The notes under the pieces were generated by a model. It had not been told where the DNA came from. It was given only the letters and a program-made list of their open reading frames with translations, and searched no databases. A stretch of DNA of 64,000 nt from assembly GCA_016742175.1 (NCBI GenBank), contig JACVCH010000009.1:124001-188000 (forward strand). Reading direction: 5' to 3'. The DNA comes from Rhizobiaceae bacterium. GTDB taxonomy: Bacteria > Pseudomonadota > Alphaproteobacteria > Rhizobiales > Rhizobiaceae. Position numbers and translations under genes: made by a program. Every line of letters begins with the position of its first letter. The stretch's first letter is position 1. Positions 49,857 to 58,577 of this stretch are shown one piece after another.

Positions 49857-49891
49857 AAAACGGCCGCGCGAAAGCGCGGCCGTTTTGTTTT
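49857..49891 (+). terminator. Rho-independent terminator of the cox operon
   Basis: A 13-bp stem AAAACGGCCGCGC/GCGCGGCCGTTTT with a GAAA tetraloop, followed by GTTTTG. The A-rich 5' side makes it potentially bidirectional. Confidence 0.92.
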
Positions 49892-49930
49892 GGGGGCGGG
49901 GTTCTGAACCGCATGCGCGTTGTTGACGAC

Positions 49931-50061
49931 GAGGCCTGGATTCCTGTGACAAGCACAGGAATGACGGTTGCAGGAGCCGGTTCCGCCAACCTTTAACGCT
50001 GACGACCTGCATCCACCCCCGATGCCGTCATTCCTGTGCTTGTCACAGGAATCCAGGCCTC
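49931..50061. repeat. Family A inverted repeat pair (copies A5 and A6)
   Basis: A5 at 49931-49967 and A6 at 50025-50061, inverted, 57-bp spacer. The spacer shares CCGCCAAC and GCATCCACCCCC with the A7/A8 spacer, so these two pairs are sister copies. The right end is 40 bp from the GIY-YIG stop codon. Confidence 0.9.
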
Positions 50062-50101
50062 GCCATCCCCACCGGCAGTCCGGTCAAGACGAGTCACCGA
50101 C

Positions 50102-50392
50102 TCACAGCAGGTGCGAGCTGATGTCATGCCAATGGGGGTTGCGCGCTTCGATGGCATTGATGTTCCACCGGCGCGGCCATTTCTTCATGGTCTTTTCGGT
50201 GGTGATTGCCTGGGTAATCAATTCGTATTCGTCGAACCAGACAAGCCGCATGACGCCGTACCTAGACGTGAATTCAGACCCCGTTCCGCTTTGATGCTGC
50301 AGCAATCGTGCCGCAAGATCGCTCGTCACGCCGATATAGAGCGTGCCGTTCTTCTGCGATGCCAGAATGTAGACATATCCCCGCCGAGCCAT
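50102..50392 (-). CDS. GIY-YIG nuclease family protein (YhbQ/UPF0213-like)
   Basis: A 96-residue single-domain GIY-YIG endonuclease. The family motif appears as YVYIL ... GTLYIGVT, followed by the conserved arginine in DLAARLLQH and the catalytic glutamate in ITTEKTMKKWPRRWNINAIEA. The start at 50392 (MARRGYVYIL) fits the family; no clear ribosome site precedes it, and the frame runs open into repeat A7/A8. The gene is bracketed by two family A pairs, 40 bp downstream and 13 bp upstream, inside a conserved cox-surf1 block. DNA cleavage is inferred from the domain; an action on the flanking palindromes is a hypothesis. Confidence 0.88.
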   Translation of the reverse strand: MARRGYVYILASQKNGTLYIGVTSDLAARLLQHQSGTGSEFTSRYGVMRLVWFDEYELITQAITTEKTMKKWPRRWNINAIEARNPHWHDISSHLL

Positions 50393-50405
50393 TCGATGGA
50401 CTGTA

Positions 50406-50535
50406 GAGGCCTGGATTCCTGTGACAAGCACAGGAATGACGATGGCAGAGAAGGCGCCGCCAACTCTGAGTTTTCGAGGCTGGCATCCACCCCCAATGCC
50501 GTCATTCCTGTGCTTGTCACAGGAATCCAGGCCTC
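50406..50535. repeat. Family A inverted repeat pair (copies A7 and A8)
   Basis: A7 at 50406-50441 and A8 at 50499-50535, inverted, 57-bp spacer resembling that of A5/A6. The promoter of the GIY-YIG gene, if it has its own, must lie within or beyond this pair. To the right the element continues GCCATCTCAACC, matching the right flank of A4. Confidence 0.9.
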
Positions 50536-50584
50536 GCCATCTCAACCAGGCTAAACCTCATCTCTTGCGGCCAATAAGTCGGAC

Positions 50585-50603
50585 GGCGAGGCCTGGCCTC
50601 GCC
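50585..50603. repeat. Collapsed family A palindrome (candidate excision scar)
   Basis: GGCGAGGCC-T-GGCCTCGCC is a perfect 9-bp inverted repeat with a 1-nt centre, followed by ATCTCCACC. It consists of only the outer ends of a family A pair, left end GGCGAGGCCTGG and right end GGCCTCGCCATCTC, fused with loss of both hairpins and the spacer. Confidence 0.65.
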
Positions 50604-50674
50604 ATCTCCACCCCCCTCCACCTGCGTCGCCATGGCGTTGGCATCTTCGCGGCCGATCCGATAAACCAACCCGC

Positions 50675-51061
50675 ATGAACGACGACCGCGCACACCACCA
50701 GCCCGTCGCCCCCGTTCGCGCCGGGCTCGCGGGGCGCTGCCCGCGCTGCGGGGAAGGGCGGCTGTTCTCCGGGTTCCTGACATTGCGCAACCAGTGCCGC
50801 AATTGCGGGCTCGACTACGCCTTCGCCGATTCCGGCGACGGTCCGGCCGCCTTCGTCGTCCTCCTCGTCGGCTTCGTGGTCGTCGGCCTCGCGCTCTATG
50901 TCGAAGTGACCTACCAGCCGCCGCTCTGGTTGCATTTCCTGGTCTGGGTGCCGCTCGCCATCGCGCTCTCGCTCGTCGCCATGCGCCTCGCCAAGGGCGT
51001 CCTCATCACGCTCCAATATGCCAACAAGGCGGCCGAGGGCCGGCTCGACGGACCGCAATGA
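50675..51061 (+). CDS. DUF983 family membrane protein
   Basis: A 128-residue protein with two CxxC pairs near the N-terminus (CPRCGEG and CRNCGLD), which look like a zinc ribbon, then two membrane helices (AAFVVLLVGFVVVGLALYV and LHFLVWVPLAIALSLVAMRL). DUF983 proteins are commonly encoded between coxC and surf1 in alphaproteobacteria, so a role in oxidase biogenesis is likely but not shown. Its stop overlaps the surf1 start (ATGA). Confidence 0.9.
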   Translation: MNDDRAHHQPVAPVRAGLAGRCPRCGEGRLFSGFLTLRNQCRNCGLDYAFADSGDGPAAFVVLLVGFVVVGLALYVEVTYQPPLWLHFLVWVPLAIALSLVAMRLAKGVLITLQYANKAAEGRLDGPQ

Positions 51062-51807
51062 CCGACATCGAAACACCCCGCATGGGCCGCTTCTGGGCGG
51101 CCGGCCTTGGCATCGGCAGCGTCGCAGCGCTCGTGGTCCTGCTGATCCTCGGCACGTGGCAGGTGCAGCGCCTCCACTGGAAGGAAGACCTTCTCGCCAC
51201 CATCGCCGCACGCGTCGAAAGCGCTCCGCGCCCGCTCGCCGAGATCGATGCATTGGAGACGGAAACCGGCGACGTCGATTATTGGCCGGCCCGCGCCGAC
51301 GGCACGTTCGTCCACGGCTCGGAGCGGCACTTCTTCGCCACCCACCAGGGCGGCTCGGGCTACTATGTCTATACGCCGCTGCGCCTCGACGACGGCCGCT
51401 TCCTGTTCGTCAATCGCGGCTTCGTGCCGTTCGACCGCAAGGATTCGGAAACGCGGGCCGAGGGCCAGGTCGAGGGCCGCGTCACCATCGAGGGCCTTGC
51501 GCGCAACCGGCTCGACGAAAAGCCGTCCTTCATCGTGCCGGAAAACGAGCCGGACACGAACGTCTTCTTCTGGAAGGACATCGACCTGATGGCTGCGACG
51601 GCCGGCCTTCCCGATGGGGCCGAGGTGCTGCCGTTCTTCCTCGATGCCGACACGACCGCCAATCCGGGCGGCCTGCCGATCGGCGGGGTGACCATGATCG
51701 ACATGCCGAACAACCATCTGCAATACGCCATCACGTGGTACGGCCTTGCGCTGGCGCTCGTCGGCGTGCTGGCCGCCTGGTTCTGGCGCTCGCGGCGCAA
51801 ACCTTGA
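51058..51807 (+). CDS. surf1: SURF1 family cytochrome oxidase assembly protein
   Basis: A 249-residue protein with membrane helices at both ends (about 17-35 and 221-241) and a periplasmic domain between, the SURF1 layout. Family segments include LGTWQVQRLHWKEDLL, FVNRGFVPFDRK and the C-terminal NNHLQYAITWYGLALAL. SURF1 aids heme a insertion into subunit I. It overlaps the DUF983 gene by 4 bp and precedes ispH by 49 bp. Confidence 0.95.
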   Translation: MTDIETPRMGRFWAAGLGIGSVAALVVLLILGTWQVQRLHWKEDLLATIAARVESAPRPLAEIDALETETGDVDYWPARADGTFVHGSERHFFATHQGGSGYYVYTPLRLDDGRFLFVNRGFVPFDRKDSETRAEGQVEGRVTIEGLARNRLDEKPSFIVPENEPDTNVFFWKDIDLMAATAGLPDGAEVLPFFLDADTTANPGGLPIGGVTMIDMPNNHLQYAITWYGLALALVGVLAAWFWRSRRKP

Positions 51808-51856
51808 CACCGCCCAGTCGAGACCGCATGTGCGGGCCTGAGCCGAGAGAGAGCCG

Positions 51857-52861
51857 ATGACAGTCCAGAAGCGCCCCCTGACCTTGAGATTGTGCGAGCC
51901 GCGCGGCTTTTGCGCCGGCGTCGATCGCGCTATCCAGATCGTGGTTCTGGCGCTGAAGAAATACGGGCCCCCGGTCTATGTCCGCCACGAGATCGTGCAC
52001 AACAAATATGTCGTCGAGGGACTGAAGGCGCGCGGCGCGGTGTTCATCGAGGAACTCGAGGAAATCCCCGCCGCCCATGCCGACAAGCCGGTCGTCTTTT
52101 CCGCCCATGGCGTGCCGAAATCGGTCCCGGCGGATGCGCAGGCGCGCAATCTCTTCTATCTCGACGCGACGTGCCCGCTGGTCTCCAAGGTCCACAAGCA
52201 GGCGATGCGCCATTCGCGCCTCGGCCGCCACGTCGTGCTCATCGGCCATGCCGGCCATCCCGAAGTCATCGGCACGATGGGCCAGTTGCCTTCCGGCGAC
52301 GTGACGCTGGTCGAGACCGAGGCGGATGTCGGCGGGCTCGGCTTTGCGCCGAACCTCGAACTCGGCTTCGTCACGCAGACGACGCTCTCCGTCGAGGATA
52401 CCGCCGGCGTCATCCGCGCTCTGCAGGAGCGCTTTCCCCACATCCAGGCGCCGGCGGCCGAATCGATCTGCTACGCGACGACGAATCGCCAGGAAGCGGT
52501 CAAGGAGGCTGCCCCCGGCGCCGATTTCTTCCTCGTCGTCGGCGCGCCCAATTCGTCGAACTCACGCCGCCTGGTCGAGGTTGCCGAGCGGGCAGGGGCC
52601 GCGCGCGCGCTCCTCGTCCAGCGTGAGGCGGAGATTCCGTGGGACGAGCTCGGCGACATTTCCGTCCTCGGCCTCTCGGCCGGCGCCTCCGCACCCGAGA
52701 TCATCATCGACGAGATCATCGCGGCATTCCGCGCCCGGTACGACGTCACGCTCGACGTCGTCATCACGGCGGAGGAAACCGAGAACTTCCCCGTCATGAG
52801 CGCGCTTCGCGATGTGGAATTGACGAGTGCCGACATGGCGTTTGTGAATGGAAGCGTCTAG
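51857..52861 (+). CDS. ispH: 4-hydroxy-3-methylbut-2-enyl diphosphate reductase
   Basis: A 334-residue iron-sulfur enzyme for the last step of the MEP pathway, giving IPP and DMAPP. The three cluster cysteines are visible in [11 protein letters not shown] (Cys19), [11 protein letters not shown] and [13 protein letters not shown]; the catalytic glutamate block VEDT and [15 protein letters not shown] are also present. It complements dxs at 36.3 kb. It is in line with surf1, thrB and rnhA. Confidence 0.97.
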   Translation: MTVQKRPLTLRLCEPRGFCAGVDRAIQIVVLALKKYGPPVYVRHEIVHNKYVVEGLKARGAVFIEELEEIPAAHADKPVVFSAHGVPKSVPADAQARNLFYLDATCPLVSKVHKQAMRHSRLGRHVVLIGHAGHPEVIGTMGQLPSGDVTLVETEADVGGLGFAPNLELGFVTQTTLSVEDTAGVIRALQERFPHIQAPAAESICYATTNRQEAVKEAAPGADFFLVVGAPNSSNSRRLVEVAERAGAARALLVQREAEIPWDELGDISVLGLSAGASAPEIIIDEIIAAFRARYDVTLDVVITAEETENFPVMSALRDVELTSADMAFVNGSV

Positions 52862-52892
52862 GACAATTGCATTTCCAGCGCTTCGGGTTTCC

Positions 52893-53855
52893 ATGGCCGT
52901 CTATACCGACATCAACGAGATCGAGCTCGCCGACTTCCTGACGGCCTACGACATCGGCACACTGACCTCCTACAAGGGCATCGCCGAGGGCGTCGAGAAC
53001 TCGAACTATCTGCTCCACACCACGGCCGGCGCCTATTTCCTGACGCTCTACGAAAAGCGCGTCAACCGTGACGACCTGCCGTTCTTCCTCGGCCTGAAGC
53101 AGCATCTGGCCGCGCGCGGCGTCCGCTGCCCGGTCCCGATCGCGCCGAAAAGCGGCCCGCTGATCGGCGAACTCGCCGGCCGGCCCGCCGCCATCGTCTC
53201 CTTCCTCGAAGGCATGTGGCCGCGCCGCCCGACGGCCGAGCATTGCCGCGCGGTCGGCGAAGCGCTCGCGCGCATGCACATCGCCGGTGCCGATTTCGCG
53301 ATGACGCGCCCGAACGCGCTCTCCATCGACGGCTGGCGCGCGATCTGGGACAAGGCTCATGCCAGCGCCGACCAAGTCGAGCCGGGCCTCGCCGCCGAGA
53401 CCGACGCCGATCTCGCGCGCGTGGAGGCAAGCTGGCCGCGCGACTTGCCCGCCGGCACCATTCACGCCGATCTCTTCCCCGACAACGTGCTGTTCCTCGG
53501 CGCGGAGCCGGGCCTGATCGACTTCTACTTCGCCTGCACCGATTTCCTCGCCTACGACGTCGCGATCTGCCTCAACGCCTGGTGCTTCGAGCGCGACCAC
53601 GCGTTCAACCTGACCAAGGGCGCCGCGCTCCTGAAGGGCTACACCTCGGTCCGCCCGCTCTCCGCTGCCGAGGCGGCCGCCCTGCCGGTTCTCGCCCATG
53701 GCGCGGCGCTGCGCTTCATGCTGACGCGGCTCTACGACTGGGTGAACACGCCCGCCGGCAGCCTCGTCGTCAAGAAGGATCCGCTCGAATATCTGCGCAA
53801 GATGCGCTTCCACCGGCAGGTGGCCACCGCCGCCGAATACGGACTGCCCCGATGA
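52893..53855 (+). CDS. thrB: Homoserine kinase, choline kinase-like type
   Basis: A 320-residue kinase that phosphorylates homoserine for threonine synthesis. It belongs to the APH/choline kinase-like ThrB type of alphaproteobacteria, not the GHMP type: N-terminal [11 protein letters not shown], catalytic loop [14 protein letters not shown], and metal site [19 protein letters not shown]. The start at 52893 ([12 protein letters not shown]) is the conserved one. It overlaps rnhA by 4 bp; its pathway partner thrC is at 58.6 kb. Confidence 0.95.
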   Translation: MAVYTDINEIELADFLTAYDIGTLTSYKGIAEGVENSNYLLHTTAGAYFLTLYEKRVNRDDLPFFLGLKQHLAARGVRCPVPIAPKSGPLIGELAGRPAAIVSFLEGMWPRRPTAEHCRAVGEALARMHIAGADFAMTRPNALSIDGWRAIWDKAHASADQVEPGLAAETDADLARVEASWPRDLPAGTIHADLFPDNVLFLGAEPGLIDFYFACTDFLAYDVAICLNAWCFERDHAFNLTKGAALLKGYTSVRPLSAAEAAALPVLAHGAALRFMLTRLYDWVNTPAGSLVVKKDPLEYLRKMRFHRQVATAAEYGLPR

Positions 53856-54379
53856 CCAAACATGTCGAGATCTTCACCGACGGCGCCTGCTCGGGCAATC
53901 CCGGCCCCGGCGGCTGGGGCGCGATCCTGCGCTTCGGCGACATCGAGAAGGAACTGTCCGGCGGCGAGGCCGAGACGACCAACAACCGCATGGAACTCCT
54001 CGCGGCAATTTCGGCGCTCCAAGCGCTGAAGGAGCCGGTCAAGGCCGACCTCTACACGGACTCCAACTACGTCCGCGACGGCCTGACCAAGTGGATTCAC
54101 GGCTGGAAGAAGAATGGCTGGCGCACCGCTGACAAGAAGCCAGTCAAGAACGCCGAGCTCTGGCAGGCCCTCGACGCCGCGCGCCAGAAGCACGACGTCA
54201 CCCTGCATTGGGTCAAGGGCCATGCCGGCCACCCGGAAAACGAGCGCGCCGACGAACTCGCCCGCCTCGCCATGGCCCCCTTCAAGCCGAAGAAAAAGGC
54301 GCCTGCGGCCACCGCCGAGACGCCTCTCGCTCCAGCCCGAAAGCCGCGCCTGATGGGCAACGCGTCGCGTAAAGCCTAG
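53852..54379 (+). CDS. rnhA: Ribonuclease HI
   Basis: A 175-residue RNase HI that cleaves RNA in RNA-DNA hybrids. The four catalytic acids fall at the same numbers as in the E. coli enzyme: Asp10 ([14 protein letters not shown]), Glu48 (NNRMELLA), Asp70 (LYTDSNYV) and Asp134 (ERADELAR). An extra Lys/Ala/Pro-rich tail of about 30 residues ([12 protein letters not shown]...) follows the core. It overlaps thrB by 4 bp at its start and, unusually, overlaps the convergent peroxiredoxin gene by 4 bp at its stop. Confidence 0.96.
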   Translation: MTKHVEIFTDGACSGNPGPGGWGAILRFGDIEKELSGGEAETTNNRMELLAAISALQALKEPVKADLYTDSNYVRDGLTKWIHGWKKNGWRTADKKPVKNAELWQALDAARQKHDVTLHWVKGHAGHPENERADELARLAMAPFKPKKKAPAATAETPLAPARKPRLMGNASRKA

Positions 54380-54861
54380 AGCGTCTCCAAAATCTTCGCC
54401 GCGCCCGATTCAACCGCCTTGCCCGGCGCGTCGCCGCTGTGGAGTGCGGTCACCGTGCCGTCCTCGACGATCATCGAGAAGCGCGTTGCGCGCAGGCCCA
54501 TGCCGGCGGCCGAAAGGTCGACGTCGAGCCCGCAGGCCTTGGCGAATTCGCCGCTGCCGTCGGCCAGGAACACGAGCTTGCCTTCGCCGCCGGTGAAGCG
54601 CGCCCAGGCGGTCATGACGTGGATGTCGTTGACGGCGACGACGGCGATGGTGTCGACGCCCTTGGCCTTCAGCGCGTCGAAATTCTCGAGATAGCCCGGC
54701 AGGTGGTTGTTGGAGCAGGTCGGCGTGAAGGCGCCCGGCACGCCGAAGAGCACCACCTTCTTGCCGGCCGTCAGCTCGGCGGTCGTGATCGTCACCGGCC
54801 CGTCCGCGCCGATGGTCTTGAAGGTCGCCTCAGGCAGTTTGTCGCCAACCGAAATCGTCAT
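54376..54861 (-). CDS. Peroxiredoxin, Prx5/glutaredoxin-coupled type
   Basis: A 161-residue thiol peroxidase. The active-site signature [18 protein letters not shown] contains the peroxidatic cysteine and the Pro/Thr typical of the Prx5 group. A further cysteine lies in [11 protein letters not shown]. These enzymes reduce H2O2 and alkyl hydroperoxides with glutathione/glutaredoxin. The start at 54861 ([14 protein letters not shown]) is the conserved family start. It converges on rnhA with a 4-bp overlap. Confidence 0.94.
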   Translation of the reverse strand: MTISVGDKLPEATFKTIGADGPVTITTAELTAGKKVVLFGVPGAFTPTCSNNHLPGYLENFDALKAKGVDTIAVVAVNDIHVMTAWARFTGGEGKLVFLADGSGEFAKACGLDVDLSAAGMGLRATRFSMIVEDGTVTALHSGDAPGKAVESGAAKILETL

Positions 54862-54923
54862 GTCTTCGCTCCGAATTTTCAGGAAGTTCCGCGATAGCGC
54901 CACGCGCGCGCCTTGGCAATGCG

Positions 54924-55712
54924 TCAGGGCAGGGCGAGCGTGCCGGCCACCGCCTCGTCGCCCGCGACCAGCGTGTAGTCGGCCAGGATGGCGCCGCCCT
55001 TTGCGGGGGCGATGATGCGCGCCGTGAAGGTGCCGCCGTCTTCGCCGGGCGCAAACTCCGGCGAGGCGAGCATCAGCCCGTCCTGTCCGGCGAGGAAGAG
55101 TTCGGCCGCGTCGATGCCATCCGGCAGGGCGACCTCGATGGCGATCGCATCCTTTTCATGCGAGGCCCGGACGACCTCGAACCCGTCCTGCGGCTCGCCC
55201 GGCAGGTTGGCGAAGGCGGCCGCGATCCCGGCTTCGTCGATCGGCCCGATATCCTCGCCCGGCGTCACGGTCAGCGTCGCCTGCACGGGCACGCAGATCG
55301 TCTCGCAGACGCCGAGGAAGATGTCGACGCCGAGCGCGGCGGCATCGTCGCCGAGCCCCGTCACGACGACCGGCAGCGTGACGTCGCCGGCATAGCCCGC
55401 CCATTGCGAGGTGCCGTCGTCGAAACGCTGCGGCGCGGGAAAGAGGAGCGCGACGCCGTCGGCCGGCGCGCCCTCGTGCAGCGAAATCTGCGGCGCGACG
55501 CCGCTTTCGCCCGGTTCCTGCCAATAGGTCTTCCAGCCGTCGTCGAGGCGGATTTCGAGCGCGCCGCGCAGGGTGCCGTCGGCCCCCGCCGCCCGCTCGG
55601 TGACCAGCCGCAGCTTGCCGCCGGTCGTCTCGTGCCAGTCGCTGGCGCCGGCATGGGCCGTTGCGGGCGCGAGGGCGAGAAGACCGGCAAGGGCGGCAGA
55701 TCGAGCGTTCAT
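54924..55712 (-). CDS. DsbD N-terminal-domain-like periplasmic protein
   Basis: A 262-residue secreted protein with a signal peptide (MNARSAALAGLLALAPATAHA). It resembles the alpha domain of DsbD (PF11412): WKTYWQEPGESGVAP near the N-terminus and the paired cysteines in GVCETICVPVQATL, the likely redox pair. There is no membrane electron-transfer domain, so it is a stand-alone version, possibly working in thiol-disulfide exchange. The start at 55712 is set by the signal peptide. The neighbouring peroxiredoxin fits a thiol redox theme. Confidence 0.83.
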   Translation of the reverse strand: MNARSAALAGLLALAPATAHAGASDWHETTGGKLRLVTERAAGADGTLRGALEIRLDDGWKTYWQEPGESGVAPQISLHEGAPADGVALLFPAPQRFDDGTSQWAGYAGDVTLPVVVTGLGDDAAALGVDIFLGVCETICVPVQATLTVTPGEDIGPIDEAGIAAAFANLPGEPQDGFEVVRASHEKDAIAIEVALPDGIDAAELFLAGQDGLMLASPEFAPGEDGGTFTARIIAPAKGGAILADYTLVAGDEAVAGTLALP

Positions 55713-55849
55713 GGCTCGGGTTTTGGCCCGGCCCGCGCGCCTTGGCAATCTCCCGCGATGGTTCGATGGATCATTTCGCGGTGATGTCGGTTCAACAAAT
55801 GACACCGGCTTGACTTTCGCGGTTATCGGAAACGGGTTACGCTTTCGCC

Positions 55850-56458
55850 ATGGACATTCTGGGCCACAGGAAAGGCGCCGCCGGTCAGGGCTTTCTGGAG
55901 AACCAGTTCCTGATCGCGATGCCGGGCATGCAGGACGAGCGCTTCGAGCGCTCGGTCGTCTATCTGTGCGCCCATTCGGAAGAGGGCGCGATGGGGCTGA
56001 TCATCAACCAGCCGCAGCAGCTTCTCTTTCCCGATCTCCTGGTGCAACTCGACGTATTGAAGGAAGACGAGGCGATCCGCCTTCCCGAGCCGGCGCGTTC
56101 GATCATCATCCGCAATGGCGGCCCGGTCGACCGCTCGCGCGGCTTCGTCCTCCATTCCGACGACTACATGGTGGAATCCTCGCTCCCCGTCGCCGGCGAC
56201 GTGTGCCTGACCGCGACGATCGACATCCTGCGCGCGATCTCAGCCGGCAAGGGCCCGCAACGCGCCCTGATGGCGCTCGGCTATTCGGGCTGGGGCGCAG
56301 GGCAACTGGAGGAGGAAATCGCCCAGAACGGCTGGCTGACCTGCCCGGCGAGCCCCGGTCTTCTCTTCGACGCCGACCTCGGCAGCCAGTACGACCGCGT
56401 CCTGGCCTCGATCGGCATCGATCTGTCGCGCCTCAGCGCCCAGGCCGGGCACGCCTGA
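55850..56458 (+). CDS. YqgE/AlgH family protein
   Basis: A 202-residue protein of the UPF0301 family: [21 protein letters not shown] (split by length), [31 protein letters not shown], and the C-terminal [20 protein letters not shown] are all typical. The biochemical role is unknown; AlgH was linked to alginate regulation in Pseudomonas. It is divergent from the DsbD-like gene. Confidence 0.93.
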   Translation: MDILGHRKGAAGQGFLENQFLIAMPGMQDERFERSVVYLCAHSEEGAMGLIINQPQQLLFPDLLVQLDVLKEDEAIRLPEPARSIIIRNGGPVDRSRGFVLHSDDYMVESSLPVAGDVCLTATIDILRAISAGKGPQRALMALGYSGWGAGQLEEEIAQNGWLTCPASPGLLFDADLGSQYDRVLASIGIDLSRLSAQAGHA

Positions 56459-56524
56459 TCGTGCGCATCGGTGTCCGGCGAGCGGCCCTTTCTGGGGGCC
56501 GCTCCCAATGCTTTCGCAGCGGCG

Positions 56525-56959
56525 TCAGCCTGCGAGGAATTCGCCGATCCGGCCGTAGAAGCCCTGCCGCTTCCCGCCAAGTTCCGCCCGCAACGCTCGC
56601 GCAGTGGTCGCCGCGCTCACCGTCGAACCGAAATGGCAGTAGCAGATGATTTCGTGCAGTTGGTGGTCGGTCAGTTCGAAGAACCGCTTGGCCTCGCCGT
56701 AGCTGTCGTCCTTCATGCCGGCGTCGCGAAGCGTGACATCCGCGAACGCGACCGCGATCGCCGTGTCGTCTCCACGCATGGTCTGGCGCACCGCGGCTGG
56801 CTGATACTCCGTCTCGCGGAGGGTCGAGAGCAGTCTGTGTGGCTGCTTTTCGAGCAGTTCCGCCCACCGTTCGAGACGTTGGGTACGCGACATGTTCTTC
56901 GGATAGTCCTGATCGACTTCCGCGACTGACCGCAATTGCTCAAGTGCCTGATGTTTCAT
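56525..56959 (-). CDS. Conserved-looking hypothetical protein
   Basis: A 144-residue soluble protein I do not recognise. It starts MKHQALEQLRSVAEVDQ at an ATG with a GGAGG-type site (AGGAGGT) upstream, has a middle acidic stretch and a short ECH-like segment IICYCHFGST with two cysteines, and ends RQGFYGRIGEFLAG. Codon use matches the chromosome and the ribosome site is strong, so it is a real gene. It converges on yqgE. The 175-bp gap upstream shows no other gene. Confidence 0.7.
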   Translation of the reverse strand: MKHQALEQLRSVAEVDQDYPKNMSRTQRLERWAELLEKQPHRLLSTLRETEYQPAAVRQTMRGDDTAIAVAFADVTLRDAGMKDDSYGEAKRFFELTDHQLHEIICYCHFGSTVSAATTARALRAELGGKRQGFYGRIGEFLAG

Positions 56960-57134
56960 CTTGACCTCCTATCTCAAGCGATAGTTGGTCCCCCGGACCA
57001 TCGGTCCCAGAGTGCAACATGACTCCAACCCATCGGGAAATCGAATCACGATGTGGGTGGAGGTTTGTCCGCCAATGTGGGGAACGAAAAAGGGCAGGGG
57101 ATTTCATCGCAAAGGCACGCGGCGCAGCTACGCG

Positions 57135-57506
57135 TTACTCCACGATCTTCCAGTACGAATCCTTGCGGATCACCTTTCCTTGCCCAAACGTATAGAAGTC
57201 GCAGCCCCTCACATGCGTCTTTGTCCCGTCGCGGCTCGTTCCCGTCAGCGTCCATTTCGACATGCCCGTTCCGGCGGCCTCGTCGGCGAAGTGCTCGGCC
57301 TTGCCGTAGTGAACGTCCGGCAGACCCTCGAAGCGGGCCGCGATCGCCTTGCGCACGGCCTCCCGGCCTTCGAAACGCGCGCCCCACGGCTCCTTTCCGC
57401 GCGGCATTTCGAGCACGCAGTCATCGGCGAAGAACGCCATGACGCGGTCGGGGTCGTGCGCGTTGAAGGCGTCGCACAGCGCCTGCAGGGTCGATCTGAT
57501 GTCCAT
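57135..57506 (-). CDS. SnoaL-like/NTF2-fold family protein
   Basis: A 123-residue protein of the NTF2/SnoaL fold: MDIRSTLQALCDAFNAHDPDRVMAFFADDCV at the N-terminus (helix then strand) and GCDFYTFGQGKVIRKDSYWKIVE at the C-terminus. Such proteins bind small ligands or act as isomerases or hydrolases; the conserved Asp/His pattern here does not allow a specific call. The start at 57506 is the first with homology. It is followed (upstream on this strand) by a frameshifted monooxygenase-fold gene. Confidence 0.85.
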   Translation of the reverse strand: MDIRSTLQALCDAFNAHDPDRVMAFFADDCVLEMPRGKEPWGARFEGREAVRKAIAARFEGLPDVHYGKAEHFADEAAGTGMSKWTLTGTSRDGTKTHVRGCDFYTFGQGKVIRKDSYWKIVE

Positions 57507-57534
57507 GTCCGGGCCTCTCTTCCGAAGGCGGCCG

Positions 57535-57884
57535 TCAGCCGGTGGCGTGGGCCGCGCGGCTGTCCTGCGGCGCCTCCGCCCGGTCATTCATACCATAGTC
57601 GCGCGCCACTTCCGCGATCCGCAGACGATAATCGCTGAACACGCCGCCGCGACCCTTCGCCTGCGTCTTGCGATGCGCAGGACGGTTGCGCCAGGCGCGC
57701 ACCGCCTCCTCGTCCCGCCAGAAGGAGAGGGAGAGGAGCTTGCCCGGCTCGGTCAGGCTCTCGAAGCGCTCGACGGAGATGAAGCCGTCCACGGTCTCGA
57801 GTTCGCCGCGAGCGCGGCGGCGAGGTCGAGATAGTGCGCCTGTTCGCCCGTTGCGGGCCAGACTTCGAAGATGACGGCAATCAC
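57535..57884 (-). pseudogene. Antibiotic biosynthesis monooxygenase-fold protein, frameshifted
   Basis: Two overlapping frames together give one ABM-domain protein of about 115 residues: the N-terminal part VIAVIFEVWPATGEQAHYLDLAAALAAE from a GTG at 57884 with GGGAG upstream, and the C-terminal part LETVDGFISVERFESL...FWRDEEAVRAWRN, typical of the family. The frames join at about 57803-57810, where one G seems missing (GCGGCGAACTC instead of GCGGCGGAACTC). Otherwise both parts look intact, so this is either a recent one-base deletion or a sequencing error. Confidence 0.7.
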
Positions 57885-57914
57885 GATGGCTGCTCCCTTG
57901 CCGGGCGCGAAAGG

Positions 57915-58463
57915 TCAGCGCGCCTCGGGCACGTCGATGCGCACGAAGATGCGCGTCTGCTGGGCGCCGGCCTGCGGGATCGGGACGGCCGGATCGTTGA
58001 AGACGAACTGCGTCGCGCCCGCCGTGTCGGTGACCTGGACGCCGTAATTCACCGGGTTTGAATAGATCACCTCGCCGCCGCGGCGCGCCTCGACGACGAG
58101 CGGCACGGACACCTGGCCGGGGCCGCCGACCGGACCTGGCACGATGCGGCCGGCGACGGCGACGTTCACGGTGATCGCGTCGGCCGAGTAGGAACAGGCG
58201 CGGGTGGTTTCGGAAATCGTCGTGCGATGGACGAGCTTTGCCGCGTCGCCGTCGCCGCCGCGCTCATATTGCGACCAGACCGTGCCGTCCGTCTCGAGAA
58301 TGACCTGCGGGCAATAGGCGCGAAGCTCCTCGACATTGACCTCGGCCGGCTGCGCCGCCGCGCTCGCCGCACCGTCGCTCGACTGGCAGCCGGAGAGGGC
58401 CACAAGGGAGCCGAGGCTCGCCAGCACGGCAAGATGACGGATCGACGAACGACAAATCGGCAT
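57915..58463 (-). CDS. Putative lipoprotein of unknown function
   Basis: A 182-residue protein with a lipoprotein signal peptide ending in the lipobox LSGC (Cys26). The mature part starts with an Ala/Ser-rich spacer, then CPQVILETDGTVWSQYERGG, and ends in a beta-rich region with NPVNYGVQVTDTAGATQFVF and RIFVRIDVPEAR. It resembles conserved rhizobial lipoproteins without assigned function. It is divergent from thrC with 114 bp between. Confidence 0.83.
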   Translation of the reverse strand: MPICRSSIRHLAVLASLGSLVALSGCQSSDGAASAAAQPAEVNVEELRAYCPQVILETDGTVWSQYERGGDGDAAKLVHRTTISETTRACSYSADAITVNVAVAGRIVPGPVGGPGQVSVPLVVEARRGGEVIYSNPVNYGVQVTDTAGATQFVFNDPAVPIPQAGAQQTRIFVRIDVPEAR

Positions 58464-58577
58464 GGACGGCCCTTCCCTCACGCAAAGCTGGTGTTCTATA
58501 CCAACCCCGCAATCAAAATGCGACCGGACCCCATGCGTTTTCCAAAGGGGTGCGAAACCGCGAAGAAACGGAATCCG

